Positions 16,798 to 24,141 of a stretch of 64,000 nucleotides of DNA are shown here, piece after piece. Positions within the stretch are counted from its first letter, which is position 1. Each line of letters starts with the position of its first letter. The notes below the pieces were generated by a model that ran no database searches, was not told the origin of the DNA, and saw nothing but the letters and a program-made list of their open reading frames with translations. Source of the stretch: Prevotella sp. UBA2742 (GTDB taxonomy: Bacteria > Bacteroidota > Bacteroidia > Bacteroidales > Bacteroidaceae); assembly GCA_002353485.1 (NCBI GenBank), contig DEJS01000006.1, positions 66,816 through 130,815 on the forward strand, written 5' to 3'. Both the position numbers and the translations under genes were made by a program.

Positions 16798-19157
16798 GTC
16801 TTGACGGGCAGTGTCTGTCCTGCCCTCATATTAAATGTTTTACTTTGTCCGTTATAGCGTAGCGTTACCTTTCCGCTCTTTCTTGCCTTGATTTGTGCCG
16901 TGCGCACCGTGCCTCCCTTCCACTCGAAGCTCACCTCGAAGCCGCCTCGGCTGCACAGACCGCTTACCTTGCCCTCGTTCCATGCCTCGGGCAGCGCAGG
17001 CAGCAGGCTGATGACGGCATGCAGCGGGGCCAGCGACGCCACGTGCGACTGCATCAGCATCTCGCACACGCCGGCAGTACCCCCGAAGTTTCCGTCTATC
17101 TGGAAGGGTGGGTGGGCGTCCATCAGGTTGGCGTACGTCCCGCCGGCGTGCCGCGTCCCCTCGCGCCGGTCGTCCTGCGCGTCGGTGAAGGTCAGCAGCT
17201 TGCGGTACGTCCGGTAGGCCTTCTCGCCATTCCCCAGTCGTGCCCACAGGTTGATGCGCCAGCCCGTGCTCCACCCCGTCGTCTCGTCGCCTTTCTGTAT
17301 CAGCGTCGCCTCGGCGGCCTTCCGCAGTTCCGGCTCTGCAAGATGGTGCCCGGGGAAGAGCCCTATCAGGTGACTTTGGTGCCGGTGCTTGGGGTCCCAG
17401 TCACGCCAGTCGTAGTACCACTCGTTCAGGTCGCCTTCCTTTCCTATGGTGTAAGGGTGCAGGCGCCACAGTGCCGTCCTGTACCGGGCACCGTTACCGC
17501 CACACAGCGCACTGGCATCGCTGACGCCTTGCAGCAGCTCGCGGATGATGGCCAGGTCTGCCGTACCGCCGTAGCACGTCACCCCATGGTAGCCGCCGTC
17601 CGTCACGTATTCGTTCTCCGGCGACGTCGACGGAGCGGTAATCAGCTCCCCCTCCTTCCTCGGGTTCTCCGTCAGCCATTCCAGACAGAAGTCGGCGGCG
17701 CCCTTCATCAGCGGAAAGGCCGTCGTCCTCAGGTATTCCTTGTCCTGCGTAAACAGGTAGCGCTCCCATAGTGTCTGCACCAGCCATGCACCGCCCATGT
17801 TCCAGCACGCCCACATCGGACTCTCGCGTTTCTCGCCCACGGGGTTCGTCATGGCCCACAGGTCGCTGTTATGGCTCGCACACCAGCCCTGTCCCACGCC
17901 GTAGAAGTTTCTTGCCGTATGGCGTCCGTTCTCTGCCAGCGCCCGCACGAAGTCGTTCAGCGGCGCTGCCATCTCCTCCAGGTTTGCCGTGAAGGCCGGC
18001 CAGTAGTTCTCCTCCAGGTTGATGTTCATCGTGTAGTTGCCGCGCCAGGGCGACCACAGGTAGGGCGTCCACAGTCCCTGCAGGTTGGCGGGCACCCCTG
18101 CGGTGCGTGAGCTGCTGATGAGCAGGTAGCGCCCGTACTGGAAGTAGAGCGTCTCCAGGTACCGCCCGTGCAGTCCCTCCTTCAGCATCCGGTCCGTGGG
18201 CACGTCAGGCAGTCCCTCGCCCAGGTCCAGCTTCACGCGGTCGTAGTATCGCCGGTAGTCCTCGACGTGTCGCCGCCGCACGTCAGCATAGGTAACGTTG
18301 GCGGTATGCCATATCGCGTCCGTAGCCCGTTCCAGATACGGGGCACCCTCGCGTACGGGGTGCTTGTCGTAGCCGTTGAAGCTCGTTTCGTTGACGATAT
18401 ATATTACCGCCTCGTGCCCTCCCGTGATGGTCAGCGTCGAGTCGGCCGCCACCACCTCGCCGTCGGTCTCCACCTTCAGCATCGTGCAGAAGTGGATGCT
18501 CTCCATGGCCTCGCCCGTGGCGTGTCCCGTCATCGTCAGCTGGCGTCCGGCACCTTTCACCTGGTGAGGCACCAGCGACGTCAGCACCAGCCGGCTGTTG
18601 ATGTCGCCCTGCAGGCGTATGGCTATCATGCGGTCAGGATGCGAAGCAAGATATTCCCTCGTGCACGTAGAGCCGCCGCGCACAAAGGTGTCGCGTACGA
18701 TGGCGCTGTCCAGGCTTAGCTCGCGGCGATAGCTGCTCACGGCCGCCTTCCGGTTCTGCTCTATCAGCATCAGGGTGCCCAGCGGCTGGTAGAACTGCGA
18801 GTTCGGACCCTCCACATTCAGCTGCAGCGAGTCGGCCCGACGGTAGTCCTCGGCAAACAGCGCCTTCCGTATCTCCGGAATCCACCGTGCCGTGCCCTCG
18901 CCCAGCTTAGGGTCTACGGGACGTCCTGTCCATAGCGTGATGTCGTTCAAGTTCACCACACACGTGTCGGCACCCCCGTACACCAGTGCGCCCAGCTTGC
19001 CGTTGCCGATGGGCAGCGACTCCTCGAAGTACCGTGCCGCGTGGTCGTACCACAGCCGCATCGGCGCCTGCTCCTGCGCCCGTGCCCCTAAGGCACACAG
19101 CGCAAGAAGAAAAAAGGAGAACCACCTTGATTCTCCTTTTCTTATCGTTCTAAGCAT
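16791..19157 (-). CDS. Secreted glycoside hydrolase family 95 (alpha-L-fucosidase-type)
   Basis: 788 residues from ATG 19157, which overlaps the gyrB stop by 8 nt (an ATG 12 nt further upstream is also possible). A signal peptide (FFLLALCALGARAQ) precedes the GH95 N-terminal beta domain (MRLWYDHAARYFEESLPIGN), a linker and the (alpha/alpha)6 catalytic barrel containing SHNSDLWAMTNP near residue 430 and GNFGGTAGVCEML near the end. GH95 enzymes remove alpha-1,2-fucose or alpha-L-galactose by inversion. Location after gyrB and before an AraC gene, all overlapping, is unusual. Confidence 0.92.
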   Translation of the reverse strand: MLRTIRKGESRWFSFFLLALCALGARAQEQAPMRLWYDHAARYFEESLPIGNGKLGALVYGGADTCVVNLNDITLWTGRPVDPKLGEGTARWIPEIRKALFAEDYRRADSLQLNVEGPNSQFYQPLGTLMLIEQNRKAAVSSYRRELSLDSAIVRDTFVRGGSTCTREYLASHPDRMIAIRLQGDINSRLVLTSLVPHQVKGAGRQLTMTGHATGEAMESIHFCTMLKVETDGEVVAADSTLTITGGHEAVIYIVNETSFNGYDKHPVREGAPYLERATDAIWHTANVTYADVRRRHVEDYRRYYDRVKLDLGEGLPDVPTDRMLKEGLHGRYLETLYFQYGRYLLISSSRTAGVPANLQGLWTPYLWSPWRGNYTMNINLEENYWPAFTANLEEMAAPLNDFVRALAENGRHTARNFYGVGQGWCASHNSDLWAMTNPVGEKRESPMWACWNMGGAWLVQTLWERYLFTQDKEYLRTTAFPLMKGAADFCLEWLTENPRKEGELITAPSTSPENEYVTDGGYHGVTCYGGTADLAIIRELLQGVSDASALCGGNGARYRTALWRLHPYTIGKEGDLNEWYYDWRDWDPKHRHQSHLIGLFPGHHLAEPELRKAAEATLIQKGDETTGWSTGWRINLWARLGNGEKAYRTYRKLLTFTDAQDDRREGTRHAGGTYANLMDAHPPFQIDGNFGGTAGVCEMLMQSHVASLAPLHAVISLLPALPEAWNEGKVSGLCSRGGFEVSFEWKGGTVRTAQIKARKSGKVTLRYNGQSKTFNMRAGQTLPVKTW

Positions 19158-21126
19158 CGATATTCGCATAGGTGGCGTTCTTTTCGATAAACTGCCTTCG
19201 CGGTTCCACGTCGTCGCCCATCAGCATCGAGAAAATCTCGTCGGCCTCCGCGGCGTTCTCTATCGTCACCTGTTTCAGCAGGCGGTTCTCAGGGTTCATC
19301 GTCGTCTCCCACAGCTGCTCGGGGTTCATCTCACCCAGACCTTTGTAGCGCTGCGTGTGCAGGGCCGAGGCGTTCTCGTCGCCGTCCACGTACTTGTCAA
19401 TGAAGGCCTGCCGCTGCTGGTCAGTGTAGCAGTATTCCGACACCTTCTTGTACGTGCACTTGTACAGTGGCGGTGTGGCAATGTACAAGTGCCCCTCCTG
19501 TATCACCTTCGGCATGAACCGGTAGAATAGCGTCATTATCAGCGTGTCGATGTGACTGCCATCGACGTCGGCATCGGTCATGATGATAATCTTGTCGTAG
19601 CGCAGCTTGTCCACGTTAGCCTCGCGGTCGCCCTCGCCGTCCACGCCGAAGCGCACGCCGATAGACTGTATGATGTTCATCACCGACTCAGCCTCGAAGA
19701 CGCGGTGCCACTGCACCTTCTCCACGTTCAGAATCTTACCGCGCAGCGGAAGGATAGCCTGCGTGTGGCGGTCACGTCCCTGCTTGGCAGAGCCGCCTGC
19801 CGAGTCACCCTCCACGAGGAATATCTCGCACTTCGCAGGGTCTTTCTCCGAACAGTCAGCCAGCTTGCCCGGCAGTCCGCCGCCCGTCATGGGGCTCTTG
19901 CGCTGCACGCTCTCACGTGCCTTGCGAGCAGCAATACGGGCCGTAGCGGCCAGCACCACCTTGTCGCATATCATCTTCGCCTCCTTCGGGTGCTCCTCCA
20001 AGTAGTTGGCCAGGGCCTCGCCCACGGCCTGCTGCACGGCGCCGGCCACCTCCGAGTTGCCCAGCTTCGTCTTCGTCTGACCCTCAAACTGAGGCTCGGC
20101 CACCTTGATAGAGATGACGGCCGTCAGTCCCTCGCGGAAGTCCTCGGGGGCTATCTCTATCTTCGCCTTCTCTATCTGCTTCGATATCTGAGGGTCGTTG
20201 TCGGCATACTTCTTCAGCGTACGCGTCAGGGCAGCGCGGAAACCCGCAAGGTGCGTACCTCCCTCAATGGTGTTAATATTGTTCACGTAAGAGTGGATAT
20301 TCTCCGAATAGTCCGTATTGTACATCACGGCCACCTCTATGGGAATACCCTGCTTCTCCGTCTTCAGGTATATGACGTCGTCCACCAGGTGCGTGCGGTG
20401 GCGGTCCACGTAGCGCACAAACTCCTTCAGTCCCTCCTTGGCGTGGAACACCTCGGGCTCCTTCAGCTTCCCTTCCTCGTCAGGACGCAGGTCGGTCAGC
20501 GTGATGGTGATGCCGGCGTTCAGGTAGGCCAGCTCCCGCATGCGGCGCGCTATGATCTCATACTTGAACTCCGTCGTGGTGAATATGCTTCCGTCGGGCC
20601 AGAACTGCTGGCGCGTACCCGTCTTGTCGGTGTCGCCGACTATCTTCACGTCGTACAGCGGCTTACCCTTTTCGTACTCCTGCTGGTATATATGGCCGTT
20701 ACGGTACACCTGCGACAACATGTGCGTCGACAGCGCGTTCACACAGCTCACACCCACTCCGTGCAGACCGCCCGACACCTTGTAGCTTCCCTTATCGAAC
20801 TTACCGCCCGCGTGCAGCACCGTCATCACCACCTCAAGGGCCGACTTGTGCATCTTCTCGTGTTCGTCGACGGGAATACCGCGTCCGTTGTCCAGTACAG
20901 TAATGGAGTTATCTTCGTTGATGGTCACCTCGATGTGCGTACAGTACCCGGCCATCGCCTCGTCAATAGAGTTGTCTACGGTCTCGTTCACCAGGTGGTG
21001 CAGACCCTTCTCACTGATGTCGCCAATATACATGGCGGGACGCTTACGTACTGCTTCCAGTCCCTCAAGCACTTGAATATTGCTCGCGGAATAGTTCTGT
21101 TCTTGGTTCAGTTGTTCTTCGCTCAT
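19150..21126 (-). CDS. gyrB: DNA gyrase subunit B
   Basis: The ATPase subunit of the type II topoisomerase that introduces negative supercoils. 658 residues: GHKL ATPase (ETVDNSIDEAMAGY, DNGRGIPV, GGLHGVGVSCVNAL), transducer domain, TOPRIM (FLVEGDSAGGSA, IMTDADVDGSHI) and the C-terminal QRYKGLGEMNPEQLWETTM signature. The length matches the short bacterial GyrB class. It has a promoter at 21153-21160 after the rpsT terminator. Its 3' end overlaps the start of the fucosidase gene. Confidence 0.96.
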   Translation of the reverse strand: MSEEQLNQEQNYSASNIQVLEGLEAVRKRPAMYIGDISEKGLHHLVNETVDNSIDEAMAGYCTHIEVTINEDNSITVLDNGRGIPVDEHEKMHKSALEVVMTVLHAGGKFDKGSYKVSGGLHGVGVSCVNALSTHMLSQVYRNGHIYQQEYEKGKPLYDVKIVGDTDKTGTRQQFWPDGSIFTTTEFKYEIIARRMRELAYLNAGITITLTDLRPDEEGKLKEPEVFHAKEGLKEFVRYVDRHRTHLVDDVIYLKTEKQGIPIEVAVMYNTDYSENIHSYVNNINTIEGGTHLAGFRAALTRTLKKYADNDPQISKQIEKAKIEIAPEDFREGLTAVISIKVAEPQFEGQTKTKLGNSEVAGAVQQAVGEALANYLEEHPKEAKMICDKVVLAATARIAARKARESVQRKSPMTGGGLPGKLADCSEKDPAKCEIFLVEGDSAGGSAKQGRDRHTQAILPLRGKILNVEKVQWHRVFEAESVMNIIQSIGVRFGVDGEGDREANVDKLRYDKIIIMTDADVDGSHIDTLIMTLFYRFMPKVIQEGHLYIATPPLYKCTYKKVSEYCYTDQQRQAFIDKYVDGDENASALHTQRYKGLGEMNPEQLWETTMNPENRLLKQVTIENAAEADEIFSMLMGDDVEPRRQFIEKNATYANIDA

Positions 21127-21152
21127 TTTCTCTTTCTGTCCTTAATAGGGTG

Positions 21153-21160
21153 CAAAATTA
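21153..21160 (-). promoter_or_regulatory. -7 element of the gyrB promoter
   Basis: Minus-strand TAATTTTG, a consensus -7 box, 27 nt before the gyrB ATG. No clear TTTG -33 element is seen upstream. Confidence 0.5.
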
Positions 21161-21204
21161 CTAAATTTCCGCGACTTAAAAGAAAGAAAAGTGTTTATTT
21201 TCTC

Positions 21205-21247
21205 TAAAAAACAAGAGACCGTATCCCTTCGGTCCGGGATACGGTCT
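21205..21247 (-). terminator. Intrinsic terminator after rpsT
   Basis: A perfect 12-bp stem (AGACCGTATCCC 21216-21227 with GGGATACGGTCT 21236-21247), followed on the minus strand by TTGTTTTTT. It separates the tRNA-Glu/rpsT transcript from gyrB. Confidence 0.88.
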
Positions 21248-21272
21248 TAGCTATGCGGGGGTAATTGTTGTC

Positions 21273-21527
21273 TTATCCCAGTTTGCTGATGTGCTGAGCC
21301 AGGCTCGACTTCAGGTTAGCTGCCTTGTTCTTGTGGATGATGTTGGTCTTAGCCAGCTTGTCCAGCATCTTCTGTACCTTGGGGTACAGGGCTACAGCCT
21401 CTTCCTTGTTAGTCATTGCGCGAAGCTTGCGAACGGCGTTGCGCATCGTCTTTGCGTAGTAGTGATTGTGTTCAGCCTTTGTCTTGTCCTGACGAATCCT
21501 CTTCAGGGATGATTTGTGGTTTGCCAT
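21273..21527 (-). CDS. rpsT: 30S ribosomal protein S20
   Basis: 84 residues from ATG 21525-21527 (MANHKSSLKRIRQDKTKAEHN), basic and helical as expected for S20, which binds 16S rRNA early in 30S assembly. An upstream in-frame ATG at 21647 would add a 40-residue non-homologous leader and is rejected. It lies downstream of tRNA-Glu on the same strand; a 145-nt region between them contains GC-rich stretches that may be rRNA-mimic leader structure. Confidence 0.95.
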   Translation of the reverse strand: MANHKSSLKRIRQDKTKAEHNHYYAKTMRNAVRKLRAMTNKEEAVALYPKVQKMLDKLAKTNIIHKNKAANLKSSLAQHISKLG

Positions 21528-21672
21528 TTTAATTTCTTGTTTTTGTTTAATTGTTGAACTTAAAGCTTGTGGGTCTTGCGCCGTTGCGGCAGCCCTGGGC
21601 GGGCCCTTGCGAACCCTCCGCCACCTTTTCCAACTTAATGGTAGCACTTGGCTGTGCAGATGACGGATTTAA

Positions 21673-21747
21673 TGGTAGTCCCTAGGAGAGTCGAACTCCT
21701 CTTTAGAGAATGAAAATCTCTCGTCCTAACCGATAGACGAAGGGACC
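21673..21747 (-). tRNA. tRNA-Glu (anticodon TTC)
   Basis: A cloverleaf is readable on the minus strand: acceptor GGTCCCT/AGGGACT with a G-T closing pair, D-loop containing GGTTAGG, anticodon stem AGAGA/TCTCT around loop TTTTCAT (anticodon TTC), T-loop GTTCGACTC, discriminator A and an encoded CCA (21673-21675). Its own promoter lies at 21814-21845, and it heads the unit that includes rpsT. Confidence 0.95.
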
Positions 21748-21813
21748 GTGCCCGGTGGCGTCCTGTTGACTTTCTGTTTACAAAACGTACCCACCACGTC
21801 ATTAAAGCGGGTG

Positions 21814-21845
21814 CAAAGGTACTCACTTTTTCGCAATTCGCCAAA
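21814..21845 (-). promoter_or_regulatory. Promoter of tRNA-Glu (and rpsT)
   Basis: Minus-strand TTTG (21842-21845), 20-nt spacer, TACCTTTG (21814-21821), about 67 nt before the mature tRNA 5' end. Confidence 0.72.
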
Positions 21846-21894
21846 TTTTCCGGAAGAAAAATGCAATAATACCCTTAAAATCAGAATTTATTTG

Positions 21895-21902
21895 TACCTT
21901 TG
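21895..21902 (+). promoter_or_regulatory. -7 element of recO, giving a predicted leaderless mRNA
   Basis: TACCTTTG ends only 5 nt before the recO ATG (21908). With the usual Bacteroidota start position, transcription would begin at or next to the start codon. Confidence 0.6.
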
Positions 21903-21907
21903 CCCTC

Positions 21908-22636
21908 ATGTTAGTGAAGACCGAGGCCATCGTACTGCATGCCCTGAAGTATGGCGAGACGCGCCTGATTGTCGACCTCTTTACCCGACAATCGGGCCGG
22001 ATGTCGCTCGTGGCTGCGCTTCCCAAGACCCCTCGTGGCAGGCTGAAGAAGCAGTACTTCCAGCCCATGACGCTCGTCGAGGTGACTTACGAGCAGCGTC
22101 CCAACGCCCAACTGCAGCCCATGAAGGATGCCCGGCTGCTGTCGGCATGGACGTCGATACCCTTTTCGCCCGAGAAGCTGGCGCTCACGCTCTTTACGGC
22201 CGAGTTCCTGTACCATGCCCTGCGCTCCGAACAGCAGGACGAGCCTATGTTTGCCTATATTGCCGATGCCGTGCAGTGGCTCGACACGGCCGCTCAGGGC
22301 TACGCCAACTTCCATCTTACCTTCCTGATGCATCTGTCGCGCTTCCTGGGTTTCTATCCTAATCTGGACAGCTACCACGCGGGCGACGTCTTCGACCTGC
22401 GCGCCGCCAGCTTTTCCGGTTCGGTGCCCGTGCACCGCGACTTTCTGCCTGCCGACGAGGCGCGCCGCATTCATCTGCTCATGCGTATGGACTTTCCCAC
22501 CATGCATCTGTACCGCTTGTCGCGTCACGACCGCAACCGCGTGCTCAGCGTCCTGCTCGACTATTACCGCATCCACCTGCCCGGATTCCCCGAGCTCAGG
22601 AGCCAGCAGGTGCTCCGCGAGCTGTGGGACGAGTAG
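21908..22636 (+). CDS. recO: DNA repair protein RecO
   Basis: RecO works with RecF/RecR to load RecA on SSB-coated single-stranded DNA. 242 residues: an N-terminal OB fold beginning MLVKTEAIVLHALKYGETRLIVDLFT and KGxxR-like segment, then a helical C-terminal domain with LLLR-like repeats. The zinc-finger cysteines found in some RecO proteins are absent, which is common in this phylum. It is convergent with murF. Confidence 0.92.
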   Translation: MLVKTEAIVLHALKYGETRLIVDLFTRQSGRMSLVAALPKTPRGRLKKQYFQPMTLVEVTYEQRPNAQLQPMKDARLLSAWTSIPFSPEKLALTLFTAEFLYHALRSEQQDEPMFAYIADAVQWLDTAAQGYANFHLTFLMHLSRFLGFYPNLDSYHAGDVFDLRAASFSGSVPVHRDFLPADEARRIHLLMRMDFPTMHLYRLSRHDRNRVLSVLLDYYRIHLPGFPELRSQQVLRELWDE

Positions 22637-22674
22637 CCGCCACCCTGCGGCCTGTGGCTGCAGTGGTGGCGGCT
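22635..22674. terminator. Possible terminator hairpin between recO and murF
   Basis: A 10-bp stem (AGCCGCCACC 22635-22644 with GGTGGCGGCT 22665-22674) directly at the recO stop, between convergent genes. No strong U-tract follows, so assignment as terminator is tentative. Confidence 0.45.
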
Positions 22675-22690
22675 ACGCTATGGTTTCTCT

Positions 22691-24049
22691 TTACAGCAGT
22701 TCCGGCAGCTCGAAGAGCCGGTTCGAGTTGCTGCCCTTGATGAGTATGGTGCGGCCCTCGGGGCGGTTCGCCTTCAGCTCGGCCTTGACGGCCTCCACGT
22801 CGGCAAAGGTACGGTAGGGCGACTCTATCTTCTCGAACTCGCTACCCACCAGCCATACCTCCTCTATCTGGTCCTTCTGCAGGCGGGCCACTACCTTGCG
22901 GTGCTCGTCGGCCGACACGTCGGCCAGCTCGCCCATCATGCCCAGGATGACCATCTTGTGAGGGGCCTCTATCCGTCGGAAGTTGTCCAGGGCGGCCTTC
23001 ATCGAGGTGGGGTTGGCGTTATAGGCGTCCACTATCAGGCAGTTGTGCTCGGTGTTGACCAGCTGCGAACGGTTGTTTGTGGGCACGTAGCTTGCCAGTG
23101 CATGGTTTATCTTTTCGAAGCTGATATTGTTCACATAGCCTACGGTGATGGCGGCCAGCAGGTTGTTCAGGTTATAGTCGCCGATGAGCTGCGTCTTCAC
23201 CTCCATCCACTCGCTCTTGTAGTCGCTGTCGGCGTCCTGTTCGCGCCAGCGGAAGGTCAGGAAGGGGTCGCACTTCACCACCTCGCCGCGTATCAGTACG
23301 TCGGGGGCATCGCTCTGTCCGTAGAAGTATACGTCGGGTACGTCGTCGAGCGACTTGGCGTTCTTCACCATGGCCATCATAATCATGACCTTAAGCTGCT
23401 CGTCGTCGTAGTTGGCAAAGATGGGGAGTCCCTTCGTTACCAGGTAGTCGTACAGCTCGCCCTTGGTCTCTCTGACGCCGTCCATCGAGCCGAAGCCGTC
23501 CAGGTGGGCGCGTCCCACGTTGGTGACGATTCCCGAGGTGGGCTCGGCGGTCTCCACCAGCGTCTTGATGTCGCCCGGGTGCGAGGCTCCCATCTCCACG
23601 ACGGCAATGTCGTCCTTGTCGGTGAGCCTGAGCAGGGTCTTGGGCACCCCGACGTCGTTGTTGAAGTTACCCTCGGTGGCCATGACGCGGTATTCCTCGG
23701 CCAGCACGGCGCTGACGAGTTCCTTCGTCGTCGTCTTGCCGTTGGTGCCGGTGATGGCTACGACGGGTATGTCGAACTGGCGCCGGTGCTCGCGCGCCAG
23801 ATCCTTGTACGTCTGCAGTGCGTCGGCCACCACGATGAGGCGGTCGTCCTTCTCGCCTGTCTCCGCGACGGCGGGGTCGTCGATGATGGCATACGAGCAC
23901 CCCTGGGCCAGGGCCTGGCGTGCATACTGGTTTCCGTCGAACGTGGCTCCCTTCAGTGCCACGAAGATGCTGCCCTCGGGGCAGTGGCGCGAGTCCGTAG
24001 TGATGACGGGGTGCGCCTTGTATAAATCAAACAGCTCTTTTGTTTCCAT
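22691..24049 (-). CDS. murF: UDP-N-acetylmuramoyl-tripeptide--D-alanyl-D-alanine ligase
   Basis: The last cytoplasmic step of the UDP-MurNAc-pentapeptide pathway. 452 residues from ATG 24047-24049 (METKELFDLYKAHPV). The Mur ligase domains are ordered: uridine-binding (VITTDSRHCPEGSIFVALKG), ATP-binding central domain with GTNGKTTTKE, NFNNDVGVPKTLL, and the C-terminal domain with IVDAYNANPTSM. A longer start (24118) lies upstream of the predicted promoter and is rejected. The -7 box ends 4 nt before the ATG, predicting a leaderless mRNA. Confidence 0.94.
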   Translation of the reverse strand: METKELFDLYKAHPVITTDSRHCPEGSIFVALKGATFDGNQYARQALAQGCSYAIIDDPAVAETGEKDDRLIVVADALQTYKDLAREHRRQFDIPVVAITGTNGKTTTKELVSAVLAEEYRVMATEGNFNNDVGVPKTLLRLTDKDDIAVVEMGASHPGDIKTLVETAEPTSGIVTNVGRAHLDGFGSMDGVRETKGELYDYLVTKGLPIFANYDDEQLKVMIMMAMVKNAKSLDDVPDVYFYGQSDAPDVLIRGEVVKCDPFLTFRWREQDADSDYKSEWMEVKTQLIGDYNLNNLLAAITVGYVNNISFEKINHALASYVPTNNRSQLVNTEHNCLIVDAYNANPTSMKAALDNFRRIEAPHKMVILGMMGELADVSADEHRKVVARLQKDQIEEVWLVGSEFEKIESPYRTFADVEAVKAELKANRPEGRTILIKGSNSNRLFELPELL

Positions 24050-24053
24050 GCCG

Positions 24054-24084
24054 CAAAGGTAGTGACTTCTTCCGACTTGACAAA
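24054..24084 (-). promoter_or_regulatory. Promoter of murF
   Basis: Minus-strand TTTG (24081-24084), 19-nt spacer, TACCTTTG (24054-24061); the ATG follows after 4 nt. It is back-to-back with the priA promoter. Confidence 0.72.
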
Positions 24085-24102
24085 ACTTTTGGGCAGGAAA
24101 TG

Positions 24103-24134
24103 TTTGCATAATCCTCAAGAAAGTGTTAACTTTG
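24103..24134 (+). promoter_or_regulatory. Promoter of priA
   Basis: TTTG (24103-24106), 20-nt spacer, TAACTTTG (24127-24134); the ATG begins 8 nt after the box, so the predicted leader is only a few nucleotides. Confidence 0.72.
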
Positions 24135-24141
24135 CATCCCG

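Noticed and set aside
19552..21207. 551-codon open frame antisense to gyrB
   Set aside because: Mirror of gyrB third-position bias; Leu/His/Val-rich product with no domain, and gyrB is certain.
21100..21300. Replication origin next to gyrB
   Set aside because: No DnaA-box cluster or AT-rich unwinding region is visible, and dnaA/dnaN are absent.
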